Positions 17,963-27,053 of a stretch of 49,037 bases of DNA are shown in pieces (position 1 is the stretch's first letter; the number at the start of each line of letters is the position of its first letter). The position numbers and the translations under genes were made by a program. The notes beneath the pieces are model-generated. The model was not told the DNA's origin and did not search any database. It saw only the letters and a program-made list of their open reading frames with translations. Source of the stretch: Kocuria sp. p3-SID1428. Its GTDB lineage: Bacteria; Actinomycetota; Actinomycetes; Actinomycetales; Micrococcaceae. Location: contig NZ_JALXVH010000018.1 of the NCBI RefSeq assembly GCF_025149945.1, positions 1 to 49,037 of the forward strand, given 5' to 3'.

Positions 17963-19246
17963 TCATCCACGGCCCCGCGGCCGCGGCTTCCGGGCGCTGT
18001 CGGCAGCGGGATCGTCGCGGTGGCCGGCGCGCAGCTCGCGCCGTCCGACCGTGCTGCGCGGCGGGCGCAGCATGGAGGCAGGTCCCAGGACGGCGCCGCC
18101 GAAGCGCTCGCGCGCCCTGTCCATGGCCGACTCGGCGGCGGCCCATTCCTCCTCCCGTCCGTCGAGGCTGAGCTGCATGGCGGAATCGGCGTCCTCGAGG
18201 GACTCGGCCCGCACGCCGATCAGGCGCACCGCGCTGGGCAGCGGCAGCTCGGCCGACAGCAGCTCCTCGGCGTAGGTGTAGAGGTCGTGGCCGGAGGTGA
18301 AGGGGTGGGTCACCGTCCGCGAGCGCGAGATGGTGGTGAAATCCTCCCACCGCAGCTTCAGCCCCACCCGGCGGGCTCGCAGTCCCTGGCGGCGCAGACG
18401 CGCTGCCGTGCGGTGGCACAGCCCGAGCAGCTCGCGGCGCAGGGTCTCGATGTCACGGACGTCGGTTTCGAAGGTCTGCTCCGCCCCCAGGCTCTTCTCC
18501 TCGCGCTGCGGGGTGACCGGACGGGGGTCCACACCGTGGGCCAGTGCGTGCAGGTGCGCGCCGCTGGCCGGACCGACCACGCGGGCGAGCTGCTGCGGGG
18601 TGCGCTGGGCGATCTCGCCCACCGTGCGCAGCCCGGCGCGCCGCAGCGCCTCCTCGGTCCGCTCGCCCACGCCCCACAGAGCCCCGACGGGCAGCTCGGC
18701 CATGAACGCCACGGTGTCCTGGGCGCGCACAAGCAGCAGCCCGTCCGGCTTGGAGCGGGTGGAGGCGATCTTGGCGACGGTCTTGGAGGCGCCGATGCCC
18801 ACCGAGGCGGTCAGCCCCGTCTCCCGCTGGATCCGGGACCGCAGCTGGCGAGCGATCTGCACCGGCGAGCCCAGCCGGCGGATGGCCCCGGAGACGTCCA
18901 GGAAGGCCTCGTCCACGCTGATCTGCTCCACCAGGTGCGTGAGATCGTGGAACATGGCCATGACCTGCTCCGAGTAGGCCGGGTAGTCCGCGTAGGACGG
19001 ATCCAGCAGGATGCCTTGCGGGCACATGGCCCGCGCGCGGGAGACCGGCATGCCGGAGCGCACGCCGAAGGCCCGGGCCTCATACGAGGCGGACAGGACC
19101 ACCGAGCGCCCGGAGTCCCGGGCGACGATCACCGGCTTGCCCACCAGGTCCGGGCGCTCCAGCAGGCCGACGGCCACGAAGAACATGTCGAGATCGACGT
19201 GCATGATGGCAGCGCTGCGCCACTGCTCGAGCTGCTGAGCGCTCAT
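17963..19246 (-). CDS. dinB: DNA polymerase IV (Y family)
   Basis: Translesion DNA polymerase. The 427-aa protein has the catalytic segment HVDLDMFFVAV (D18, D20; second F as steric gate) and SVDE at 110-113. The helix-hairpin-helix region is ALWGVGERTEEALRRAGL, and the little-finger domain carries SLGAEQTFETDV. Q358-L-S-L-D resembles a sliding-clamp binding motif. The ATG at 19246 has GGGGAGGGG upstream. The C-tail past residue 385 is basic and variable. It is divergent from the prenyl synthase gene. Confidence 0.93.
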   Translation of the reverse strand: MSAQQLEQWRSAAIMHVDLDMFFVAVGLLERPDLVGKPVIVARDSGRSVVLSASYEARAFGVRSGMPVSRARAMCPQGILLDPSYADYPAYSEQVMAMFHDLTHLVEQISVDEAFLDVSGAIRRLGSPVQIARQLRSRIQRETGLTASVGIGASKTVAKIASTRSKPDGLLLVRAQDTVAFMAELPVGALWGVGERTEEALRRAGLRTVGEIAQRTPQQLARVVGPASGAHLHALAHGVDPRPVTPQREEKSLGAEQTFETDVRDIETLRRELLGLCHRTAARLRRQGLRARRVGLKLRWEDFTTISRSRTVTHPFTSGHDLYTYAEELLSAELPLPSAVRLIGVRAESLEDADSAMQLSLDGREEEWAAAESAMDRARERFGGAVLGPASMLRPPRSTVGRRELRAGHRDDPAADSARKPRPRGRG

Positions 19247-19378
19247 GCGCCCCCTCCCCTGCTGGAATCTCCCGGTGGCTGGGGTCCCGGCCGCCTGGCA
19301 CGGCAACCCGCGGGCTACCCTGGCCGCAGGCGCTGTCCGACCGGCGGCGCCGCGAGCACCCCCACCGTCAGGAGCCTT

Positions 19379-20515
19379 TTGACCACCTCCAGCTTCGCAC
19401 CCGACTCCGACAGCCCGAGCCCCGATCTCGCGCGCGCCGCGGCCGCCGAATCCGAGGCCTTCCGCCGCGACGTCGACGCCGTGCTGCAGGGCTGGTTCCA
19501 TGACCAGCGCACGGTGGCCGAGGGCATCTCGGAGGCTGCCGGGCCCGTGGTCGAGGCCATCGCCGGGCTGTCCACGGGCGGCAAGCGCACTCGCGCCCAG
19601 CTGCTCTACTGGAGCTGGCGCGCCGCCGGCGGTGCCGCGGACTCCCGCATCCCGCGCCTGGCCGGAGCCGGGATCGAGCTCTTCCAGACGGCCGCCTTGA
19701 TCCACGACGACATCATCGACCGCTCGGCGACCCGTCGCGGCATGGCCTCGATCCACGTGCAGTTCGCCGATCGCCACCGCGACGCCGGATGGAGCCAGGA
19801 CAGCGCGCACTTCGGCACCTCCGCTGCCGTGCTGGCAGGAGATCTGGCGCTGACCTGGTCGGAGCAGCTCTTCGGCGAGGCCGTCGAGCTGGCCGGTCAC
19901 CCCGAGGGCGCGGCAGCCGACTTCACCCGCATGCGCACCGAGGTCATGCTCGGGCAGTACCTGGACATCCACGCCGAGGTCGCGGCCGGGACCCTGCCGC
20001 CGCACAAGGCCATCGAGCGGGCCTTCGAGGTGCTGCGCTACAAGTCGGCCAAGTACTCGGCCGAGCACCCGGCGGCCCTGGGGGCGCTGCTGGCCGGGGC
20101 GCCGTCGTCGTTCGTGGAGGCCTGCCGGGAGTTCGCGCTGCCGCTGGGCGAGGCCTTCCAGATCCGCGACGACGTCCTGGGCGTGTTCGGCGACCCGCGG
20201 ACCACGGGCAAGCCGGCCGGCGACGACCTGCGCGAGGGCAAGCGCACCGTGCTGATCGGCCAGCACCTCCGCGACGCCCAGCCGCAGGACGCTCGTCTGG
20301 TGGCCGAGGCCCTGGGGGATCAGTCGCTCGACGACGCGCGGATCGAGCAGCTGCGCGGGGCCCTGCGCCGCAGCGGCGCCCTGCAGCGCACCGAGGAGAT
20401 GGTGGATGAGCTGTCGCAGCGCACGGATCAGGCGCTGGCGCAGCTGCCGGTCGAGGACCTTCCGCGGGCGGGCCTGCACCTCATGGCCGAGGCCCTGATC
20501 CGCCGCGCTCGCTGA
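19379..20515 (+). CDS. Polyprenyl (geranylgeranyl-type) diphosphate synthase
   Basis: Class I trans-prenyl synthase that condenses isopentenyl diphosphate onto allylic diphosphates, likely feeding quinone or carotenoid side chains. The 378-aa protein has GGKR at 67-70 and the first aspartate motif D110-D-I-I-D114. The second, less canonical motif D264-D-V-L-G is followed by GDPRTTGKPAGDDLREGKRT. The start is TTG at 19379 with AGGAG at 19370-19374, the only good ribosome site; the spacing (4 bases) is short. Chain length cannot be told from sequence alone. The mycobacterial homologue next to Rv2175c is idsA2. Confidence 0.9.
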   Translation: MTTSSFAPDSDSPSPDLARAAAAESEAFRRDVDAVLQGWFHDQRTVAEGISEAAGPVVEAIAGLSTGGKRTRAQLLYWSWRAAGGAADSRIPRLAGAGIELFQTAALIHDDIIDRSATRRGMASIHVQFADRHRDAGWSQDSAHFGTSAAVLAGDLALTWSEQLFGEAVELAGHPEGAAADFTRMRTEVMLGQYLDIHAEVAAGTLPPHKAIERAFEVLRYKSAKYSAEHPAALGALLAGAPSSFVEACREFALPLGEAFQIRDDVLGVFGDPRTTGKPAGDDLREGKRTVLIGQHLRDAQPQDARLVAEALGDQSLDDARIEQLRGALRRSGALQRTEEMVDELSQRTDQALAQLPVEDLPRAGLHLMAEALIRRAR

Positions 20516-20552
20516 GCCGACGCTGAGCAGAGGCGTTCGTAGGAGCTGCGAG

Positions 20553-20951
20553 TCACCAGTCCAGGGTCTGTGCCCGACGACGGATCTCCGCCTTGCGCCC
20601 GGCCCGCAGGAAGTCGATGGGCCGACCGGGCAGGGACTCGTCCTGGGTGAACAGCCAGGTGACCGCCTCCAGGTCGGTGTAGCGGTTGTCCCGCAGCACG
20701 GTCATGGTTCCCCGCAGGGCGTCGAGCGGCTGGCCGTCCATGAGGAACTCGGCCGGGATGCGGCGCACGCCGTCGCGGGGGTCGCGGAAGGCCACGAGGG
20801 TGCCGTCCTCGGCCATGGAGTGCACGCGGGTCACGATCACCCCGGTGGACTCGGCCACGTCCGGGAACGTGGTCCACTCACCGACCAGGGCGTCGAGGGC
20901 CTCGAACTGCTCGAGGGTGGGCTGCGCGGGGTTCGTCTCAGACTTCTTCAC
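20553..20951 (-). CDS. Rv2175c-like winged-helix DNA-binding protein
   Basis: A 132-aa protein like M. tuberculosis Rv2175c, a winged-helix DNA-binding protein that is a substrate of the kinase PknL. The N-half (TFPDVAESTGVIVTRVHSMAEDG) fits a helix-turn-helix. The C-half (LRDNRYTDLEAVTWLFTQDESLPGRPIDFLRAGRKAEIRRRAQTL, given here as landmarks) is the family's conserved end; the segment GRPIDFLRAGRK is diagnostic. The GTG at 20951 is preferred, but its ribosome site is poor. It is convergent with the prenyl synthase, and the kinase gene lies 1.4 kb to the right. Confidence 0.85.
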   Translation of the reverse strand: MKKSETNPAQPTLEQFEALDALVGEWTTFPDVAESTGVIVTRVHSMAEDGTLVAFRDPRDGVRRIPAEFLMDGQPLDALRGTMTVLRDNRYTDLEAVTWLFTQDESLPGRPIDFLRAGRKAEIRRRAQTLDW

Positions 20952-21085
20952 GGATCCAGGGTGCCACGAACCGCCGTGCCGCGCCGCCATCGGAGCCCCT
21001 GGGCGCGCACCGGGTACCCTGCAGGCAGCAGCGCTTCGGCACTTCCCCTGATCAGCGCATCTTCCAGCCCGAGGTCATCCCCAGC

Positions 21086-22222
21086 ATGCAGCACACTCCT
21101 CAGGATCCCCGCCCCCAGGACTCGGATCCGGCCCGCGGAGGCTCCCGCGCCCGACGCTCCGCGGCAGCCCTTGCCGCGCTGGCCGTCTTCGGCACCACCG
21201 GGACGTCCGCGGCCCACGCGGTGGACCAGCCGAAGGGCTCGGCACCGGATGAGCGCCCCGACGCCGTCGACGGACCCGCCCGCACCGTCCAGCCCGGCGA
21301 CAGCCTCTGGTCGGTGGCCACGGCCAACGGCCTGTCAGTCGAAGACCTCATGGAGTGGAACGGGCTGTCCGGCGATGCCGCGCTGGCCCCCGGAGACACC
21401 CTGCGACTGTCCGCACCGGCCGAGACGACCGCCCCCTCGACCACCGACGACGAGGCCACCCGCGTCGAGGACCCCGCCGCTCCGGCCGAGCCCGCCCAGG
21501 CCGCCCCGCGCGGCGCCGAGCATCACGTGGTCGCCGGCGATTCGCTGTGGCTGCTCTCGCAGCGCCACGAGGTCACGGTCCAGGAGCTGCTCGAGGCCAA
21601 CGACCTGGACATCGCCGCCCCGCTGCGCGAGGGCCAGATGCTGCGGATCCCCGCCGCCGAGTCGGCCCCGGCCGCCGAACCCTCGGCAGAGAAGGCCGCG
21701 GATCCCGCAGCGAACGCCCAGGCCCCGCGGGTCCAGGACGACTTCCCCGGCTACGACTACGACGACGAGACCCTGGCCTCCGCCCAGGAGCACCTCGATC
21801 AGCTGTACGAGCGCCCCGCGCCGTCGGCCGATGAGATGCAGCGCCTGGTGCGCACCACGGCCCAGGAGATGGGTGTGGACCCCGCGCTGGCGCTGGCCCA
21901 TGCCGAGCAGGAGTCGGGCTTCAGGCACCGCAGCGCCTCCCCCGCAGATGCGGTAGGCACCATGCAGGTGCTGCCGTCGTCGGGCCAGTGGGCCTCCGCG
22001 CTGGTGGGTCGGGATCTCGACCTGCTGGACCCGCAGGACAACGTCACGGCCGGAGTGGCCATCATCCGGGAGAACCAGCGCACCTCCGCCGATCTCGAGC
22101 ACGGGATCGCCTCGTACTACCAGGGGGCCTACGGCGTCGAGGAGTACGGGATGTACGACGACACGAAGACCTACGTGAAGCAGGTCAAGGCGAAGCTCTC
22201 CGGCTGGACGCACCTGCGCTGA
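21086..22222 (+). CDS. Secreted lytic transglycosylase with two LysM domains
   Basis: A 378-aa secreted cell-wall enzyme. The N-terminus has an arginine-rich region, a hydrophobic stretch (about 25-42) and a likely cleavage after AHA at 43-45. LysM repeats at about 66-108 and 146-188 bind peptidoglycan; each has the GDSLW motif. The C-terminal SLT-type domain (about 252-378) has E276-S-G as the catalytic glutamate motif and GTMQVLP at 291-297. Acidic, proline-rich linkers join the domains. The ribosome site (GAGG about 11 bases upstream) is weak. It stands directly before the PASTA kinase gene, which fits a cell-wall role. Confidence 0.9.
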   Translation: MQHTPQDPRPQDSDPARGGSRARRSAAALAALAVFGTTGTSAAHAVDQPKGSAPDERPDAVDGPARTVQPGDSLWSVATANGLSVEDLMEWNGLSGDAALAPGDTLRLSAPAETTAPSTTDDEATRVEDPAAPAEPAQAAPRGAEHHVVAGDSLWLLSQRHEVTVQELLEANDLDIAAPLREGQMLRIPAAESAPAAEPSAEKAADPAANAQAPRVQDDFPGYDYDDETLASAQEHLDQLYERPAPSADEMQRLVRTTAQEMGVDPALALAHAEQESGFRHRSASPADAVGTMQVLPSSGQWASALVGRDLDLLDPQDNVTAGVAIIRENQRTSADLEHGIASYYQGAYGVEEYGMYDDTKTYVKQVKAKLSGWTHLR

Positions 22223-22300
22223 GTCCGCCGCGGCGCCGAGCGCTCTGCGTCACGATTGCACACGCCCTGCTTCCTCCAGGCGCAGTCCAGTCCGCTCCCC

Positions 22301-22306
22301 TACTGT
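22301..22306 (+). promoter_or_regulatory. -10 element of a leaderless promoter for the pknL-like gene
   Basis: TACTGT followed by GGGGCTC and GTG. The 7-base distance puts the transcript start at the GTG, and there is no Shine-Dalgarno before it. The same element occurs upstream of yggS (48714-48699, minus strand). Confidence 0.5.
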
Positions 22307-22313
22307 GGGGCTC

Positions 22314-24698
22314 GTGCACAAGCCAGTGGATGACCATCTGACCGGCTCGACCCTCGAAGGCCGCTACACCGTCGGCCCGCGCCTGGCACGCGGCGGCACC
22401 GGCGGTGTGTATCGCTGCGTCGACCAGCGGCTGGATCGGACCGTGGCGGTCAAGATCCTGCACGCGCACCTCACCGAGGACCCGTCATTCATCGACCGCT
22501 TCGCCCGGGAGGCGAGGGCGGCCGCCCGGCTGTCGCACCCGAACGTGGTCTCCGTGCTGGATCAGGGCCGCACCGACGACGGCCATGTCTTCCTGGTCAT
22601 GGAGTACGTGGAGGGCGGGACCCTGCGCGATGTCCTGCGCCGCAAGCGCTTCCTGCGCCCCGGCGAGGCGCTGACCATCCTCTCGGCGGTGGCCGCGGGG
22701 CTGGCTGCGGCGCATCAGGCCGGGCTGATCCACCGCGACATCAAGCCCGAGAACGTGCTCATGCGCCCGGACGGCACCGTGAAGGTCGCAGACTTCGGGC
22801 TCTCGCGCGCCGCCGATCAGCACACCACATCCGGGGCCGTGCTGGGCACCGTGGCCTACGCCTCTCCCGAGCTGGTCACCGAGCGGACGCTCGACGCCCG
22901 GTCCGATCTGTACTCGCTGGGCATCATGGCCTGGGAGATGCTCACCGGCCGCCGCCCGTTCGACGGCAGCCCGTGGACGATCGCCCACGCCCACGCCGAG
23001 AAGACCGTCCCCTCGCTGCTCGAGGCCGTCCCCGGGATCGACCGCGGCCTCGCAGAGGCCGTCGGCGCGTGGACCGCCAGGGACCCGCAGGCCCGCCCCG
23101 CCGACGGCGCCGAGCTGCTGGGCACGATCGGCGAACTGCGTCGACAGCTGAGCCTCGATGCCCTCGATCATGTTCCCGAGGGCTGGGAGCAGGGCCCCGG
23201 CCCGGCGGCTCCTCGACCGGAGGATCCGGGCGCCACGACCCTGCCCAGCACCGCCCCTGCCACCGGTCCGATCGACCTGAAGGCGGTGGACGCCCTGCGC
23301 CAGGGCGGGTCCACGGCCGCCCCCGCCGCCGGGCTGCAGCACGGCTCGGCTGCCGGTGCCGATGACAGCGCGGCGCAGGACGCGCCGGCCGACGACGACG
23401 ATGTCCCGCCGATCACGCAGGTGCTGAGCATCCCGCTCGGCGCCGAGGGCGGCCGGGCACCCGAGGCGCCTGGGGACGGCGAAGAAGCGCCCACCGAGGC
23501 CATGCCCGGCCTCAGCAGCAGATCGCAGGGGGTCGGCTCCTCCGCTTCCGCCGCCACGGAGGCCATGCCCGGCTTCGGCGGCCAGTCGCCGGACGCCGCG
23601 CCGACCGAGGCCATGCCCCGCTTCACCGGCGAGCCGCGAACCGGCGCGCCCACCGAGCACGGTTCCGCCCCGACAGAGGCCATGCCCGCCTGGCAGGACG
23701 CGCCCGAGGACCGCGACGGCGTTCAGCGCACGTCGGTGCTTCCCTCCATGCGAGGAGGCGCCGCAGCGGCGGGGGCCGCAGGCGTGGCAGGGGCAGCCTC
23801 CGCCGCGACCCGCACCGGCTCGACCGCGGTGGGCGCTTCCGGCGGTCTGGGCGCGTCGGTGGATCCGAGCCAGCGGCGCCGGGGTCCCAGCGTGGACCGG
23901 CTGGCGGCCTTCGACGAGCCCTCGAGCTCCGACGGCGACACCGCCGAGCAGGAGACCGAGCAGCGTCCCGGCCGGCTGCGCGAATCAGCGCCGGTAGATC
24001 CGTCCAAGCCCACGGTGCGGCTGCAGCAGGGCCATCCGCTGAAGGTGATCGTGGCCCTTGCCCTGGCCGCGCTGCTCGTCGCGGCGGCCGCCTTCCTGGG
24101 CTGGCTGCTCGGCTCGGGCAGCTTCCGGACCGCGGTGGTCCCGGAGGTCGCGGGCACGACCCAGTCCGTGGCCGAGACGTCCGTGGAGACCGAGGGCTTC
24201 TCCAACGTCTCCGTGCGAGAGCAGCCCAGCACCGAGGTCCCGGCCGGCAGCGTCATCGAGTCCTCGCCGGCAGCCGGCACCCAGGCCAGGGTGGGCGAGC
24301 AGATCGTGCTGACCGTCTCCTCCGGTCCGGAGCAGGTCGAGGTCCCCGCGATCGTGGGCATGTCGCAGACGGATGCCGAATCACAGCTGAGCTCCGCCGG
24401 TCTCGAGGTGGGCTCCGTCTCGGAGCAGTTCGACGACTCCGAGGAAGGCAGCGTGGTCTCCGCCTCCCCGTCGGCGGGCGCCCGGGTCGAGGAGGGCAGC
24501 ACCGTGGACCTGGTCGTCTCCGCCGGGGCCGAGCCCCAGGAGGTCCCGCGGGTGGTCGGCAGCGATGCGGATGATGCCCGCGATCAGCTCGAGGATCTCG
24601 GCTTCACGGTCGAGATCGAGGAGGTCGCCGGCGGCAATCTCAACCGCGTGGTCTCCCAGAGCCAGGACGGCACCACCATCACGCTGCGCGTCATCTGA
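22314..24698 (+). CDS. pknL: PASTA-domain Ser/Thr protein kinase, PknL-like
   Basis: Membrane receptor kinase that senses cell-wall fragments and phosphorylates intracellular targets. The 794-aa protein has a glycine loop near 24-31, catalytic K47, H140-R-D142, D160-F-G162 and the activation loop to ASPE at 183-186. A long disordered linker holds four TEAMP repeats (T394, T415, T431, T454). One membrane helix follows at about 578-602, then three external PASTA domains (about 607-794). I took the GTG at 22314 as a leaderless start; an in-frame GTG at 22305 overlaps the -10. Position beside the Rv2175c-like gene supports PknL, though PknB-type function cannot be excluded. Confidence 0.9.
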   Translation: MHKPVDDHLTGSTLEGRYTVGPRLARGGTGGVYRCVDQRLDRTVAVKILHAHLTEDPSFIDRFAREARAAARLSHPNVVSVLDQGRTDDGHVFLVMEYVEGGTLRDVLRRKRFLRPGEALTILSAVAAGLAAAHQAGLIHRDIKPENVLMRPDGTVKVADFGLSRAADQHTTSGAVLGTVAYASPELVTERTLDARSDLYSLGIMAWEMLTGRRPFDGSPWTIAHAHAEKTVPSLLEAVPGIDRGLAEAVGAWTARDPQARPADGAELLGTIGELRRQLSLDALDHVPEGWEQGPGPAAPRPEDPGATTLPSTAPATGPIDLKAVDALRQGGSTAAPAAGLQHGSAAGADDSAAQDAPADDDDVPPITQVLSIPLGAEGGRAPEAPGDGEEAPTEAMPGLSSRSQGVGSSASAATEAMPGFGGQSPDAAPTEAMPRFTGEPRTGAPTEHGSAPTEAMPAWQDAPEDRDGVQRTSVLPSMRGGAAAAGAAGVAGAASAATRTGSTAVGASGGLGASVDPSQRRRGPSVDRLAAFDEPSSSDGDTAEQETEQRPGRLRESAPVDPSKPTVRLQQGHPLKVIVALALAALLVAAAAFLGWLLGSGSFRTAVVPEVAGTTQSVAETSVETEGFSNVSVREQPSTEVPAGSVIESSPAAGTQARVGEQIVLTVSSGPEQVEVPAIVGMSQTDAESQLSSAGLEVGSVSEQFDDSEEGSVVSASPSAGARVEEGSTVDLVVSAGAEPQEVPRVVGSDADDARDQLEDLGFTVEIEEVAGGNLNRVVSQSQDGTTITLRVI

Positions 24699-24723
24699 GC
24701 CGGCAGCGCCCCATCGAGCGGAC

Positions 24724-24757
24724 GAAGGGCCCGACTCCTGCAGGAGTCGGGCCCTTC
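24724..24757. terminator. Bidirectional terminator
   Basis: Perfect 34-bp palindrome with arms GAAGGGCCCGACTCCTG and CAGGAGTCGGGCCCTTC. It lies between the convergent pknL-like and DAHP synthase genes, 25 bases after one stop and 19 before the other, so it can serve both. Confidence 0.85.
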
Positions 24758-24776
24758 CCGCACAGGGATCGCCGGA

Positions 24777-26177
24777 TCAGCTCTGATCGCCGGAGAGGTA
24801 GCTGGCCACCAGGAACGCGACCTCGAGGGACTGCATGTGGTTCAGGCGCGGATCGCACAGCGATTCGTAGCGATCGGCGAAGTGCGCCTCCTCGATGGTG
24901 TCCGCCCCGCCCAGGCACTCGGCGACGTCGTCGCCGGTCATCTCCACGTGGATGCCGCCGGGGTGCGAGCCGATGGCGCGGTGCACCTCGAAGAAGCCGT
25001 TGATCTCGTCGATGACGTCGTCGAAGTTGCGGGTCTTGAACCCCGACGGGGTGGAGACCGTGTTGCCGTGCATGGGATCGGTGACCCACACGACCTTGGC
25101 TCCGGAGTCCTCGACCGCCTGCACGACCGGAGGCAGCGCCTCGCGGATGTTCTTGGCCCCCATGCGGGTGATGAACGTGAGGCGACCGGGCTCGCGGTTC
25201 GGGTCGAGCTTGTCGATCAGGCGCAGCGCGTCCTCGCCGGTGGTCTTGGGCCCGAGCTTCACGCCGATGGGATTCTCCAGGCGCGAGAGCAGGTCCACGT
25301 GGGCGTCGTCGATCCCGCGGGTGCGCTCCCCGATCCACAGGAAGTGCCCCGAGGTGCCGTAGGGCAGGTGGGTGCGGGAGTCGATGCGGGTCAGAGCGCG
25401 CTCGTAGTCCAGCAGCAGGGCCTCGTGGCCGGTGAACAGCTCGGTGGTGGCCAGGGCATCGAAGTCGGCGCCGCAGGCGGCCATGAACTTCACCGCCCGG
25501 TCGATCTCCTTGGCGAGCTTCTCGTAGCGGGTGTGCGCCGGGTTGGAAGCGAAGCCCATGTTCCAGGCGTGCACGTGGCGCAGATCGGCGAACCCGCCGC
25601 CGGTGAAGGCGCGGATCAGATTCAGCGTGGAGGCCGAGGTGTGGTAGCCGCGCAGCATCCGCTCGGGATCGTGGGCGCGGGACTCGGCGGTGAAGTCGAA
25701 ACCGTTGACCATCTCGCCGCGGAAGCTCGGCAGGGTGATATCGCCACGGGTCTCGTCATTCGAGGAGCGCGGCTTGGAGAACTGACCCGCCATGCGCCCC
25801 ATCTTCACGACCGGCATGGACGCGCCGTAGGTGAGCACGGCGGCCATCTGCAGCAGCGTCTTCACCCGGGCGGAGATGCGGTCGGCGGTGGCGCCTTCGA
25901 AGGTCTCGGCGCAGTCGCCGCCCTGCAGCAGGAACGCGCGGCCCTCGGCCACCTCGGCCAGACGGCGGCGCAAGGTGTCGACCTCTCCGGCGAAGACCAG
26001 GGGCGGAACCGAGCTCAGCTCGCCCATGACGCGCTCGAACTCCGGGTGCTGAGCCCAGTCCGGCTGCTGGTCCGCGGTGAGGCCGCGCCAGTCGTCCAGG
26101 CCCGGATAGTCCGTCGTGCTCGGCTTGGGGCCGGGCATGAAGGCAGTGGGCTGGTCGGCGGACAGCGGCTGGGTCAC
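24777..26177 (-). CDS. aroG: Class II 3-deoxy-7-phosphoheptulonate (DAHP) synthase
   Basis: First enzyme of the shikimate pathway, joining phosphoenolpyruvate and erythrose 4-phosphate. The 466-aa length and the motifs FLLQGGDCAETF (metal-binding cysteine), GRMAGQFSKPRS, WIGERTR, GVKLGP and WVTDPMHGNT mark the class II (plant/actinobacterial) type. HVEMTGDDVAECLGG near the end supplies further metal ligands. The GTG at 26177 has GAGGGA about 8 bases upstream. In M. tuberculosis, aroG is likewise close to pknL. Confidence 0.96.
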   Translation of the reverse strand: MTQPLSADQPTAFMPGPKPSTTDYPGLDDWRGLTADQQPDWAQHPEFERVMGELSSVPPLVFAGEVDTLRRRLAEVAEGRAFLLQGGDCAETFEGATADRISARVKTLLQMAAVLTYGASMPVVKMGRMAGQFSKPRSSNDETRGDITLPSFRGEMVNGFDFTAESRAHDPERMLRGYHTSASTLNLIRAFTGGGFADLRHVHAWNMGFASNPAHTRYEKLAKEIDRAVKFMAACGADFDALATTELFTGHEALLLDYERALTRIDSRTHLPYGTSGHFLWIGERTRGIDDAHVDLLSRLENPIGVKLGPKTTGEDALRLIDKLDPNREPGRLTFITRMGAKNIREALPPVVQAVEDSGAKVVWVTDPMHGNTVSTPSGFKTRNFDDVIDEINGFFEVHRAIGSHPGGIHVEMTGDDVAECLGGADTIEEAHFADRYESLCDPRLNHMQSLEVAFLVASYLSGDQS

Positions 26178-26348
26178 GGTGATCGTCCCTCGTCTAGATC
26201 AGGTCGGAGGCGGCCTGGGATTGCGCAAGTGCGGCAAGGACAGACCGACGTGCACCGGCAGCGAGGCTGCGCGGCACCGCGTCGACTGCGGCCACCGCAG
26301 GCAACGCTATCGCAGGGCGGCTGATTCCCCGTGATCGGGGGCGTGGGC

Positions 26349-27053
26349 TCAGGAGGCCCCGTGCTCGGCCGCGCGCCGGGCATCGGCGGCGTAGGTGTCC
26401 ACGTACTCCTGCTGGGACAGCTCCTGGATCGCCTGGGTGATGCGATCGGAGATCTCCCGGGCGGCCACGCGGTCGCCCGTGCGCCCCTTGTACTCGGAGA
26501 AGTCCAGCGGCTCGCCGAAGATCGTCTTCACGCGCTTGCCCTTCTGCCGCCAGGGTGCCGGGAACGGCGTGCCGAGGGGCTGGACAACGTCCGTATTGAT
26601 CATGGCGATCGGGATGACCGGCGCGCCGGACTCCATGACCAGGCGGGCAACACCGATCTTGGCGCGGTAGAGGCGGCCGTCATGGGAGCGGGTGCCCTCC
26701 GGATAGATGCCCAGCAGCTCGCCCTCGGCCAGCTTGCGCCCGCCGGCCGACAGCGAGGCGGCGGACTTGCGACCCCCGGAGCGGTCCATGGGGATCTGGT
26801 TGATCGCGCGGAAGAACGCGGCGACCGCCCTGCCCTTGAGGCTGCGGCCGGTGAAGTAGTCCGACTTGGCCAGGAAGTAGATCTGCCGCTGCACCGCGAT
26901 CGGCATGAAGATGTGATCCGCCGCCGAGAGGTGGTTGCTGGCCAGGATCGCTGCCCCCTGGCTCGGAACGTGGTGGGCGCCTTCGACCTCCGGGCGGAAG
27001 ACCGCGTTGATCACGGGGGTCACGATCCAGTCCTTCAGGAACATGTAGACCAT
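26349..27053 (-). CDS. 1-acyl-glycerol-3-phosphate acyltransferase family protein
   Basis: PlsC-type acyltransferase of membrane phospholipid synthesis, likely membrane-associated. The 234-aa protein has the catalytic H41-x4-D46 motif (NHLSAAD) and the substrate-binding YPEGTRS motif. Between them lies FFRAINQIPMDR, and further on VIPIAMINT. The ATG at 27053 has GAGGAGAG upstream; an ATG at 27044 is also possible. It is divergent from the small membrane gene at 27240, and an acyl-CoA synthetase lies just beyond. It corresponds in position to mycobacterial Rv2182c. Confidence 0.9.
   Translation of the reverse strand: MVYMFLKDWIVTPVINAVFRPEVEGAHHVPSQGAAILASNHLSAADHIFMPIAVQRQIYFLAKSDYFTGRSLKGRAVAAFFRAINQIPMDRSGGRKSAASLSAGGRKLAEGELLGIYPEGTRSHDGRLYRAKIGVARLVMESGAPVIPIAMINTDVVQPLGTPFPAPWRQKGKRVKTIFGEPLDFSEYKGRTGDRVAAREISDRITQAIQELSQQEYVDTYAADARRAAEHGAS

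Noticed and set aside
22305..22313. Kinase start at GTG 22305
   Set aside because: This codon overlaps the -10 hexamer TACTGT and has no ribosome site; the GTG at 22314 is at leaderless distance.
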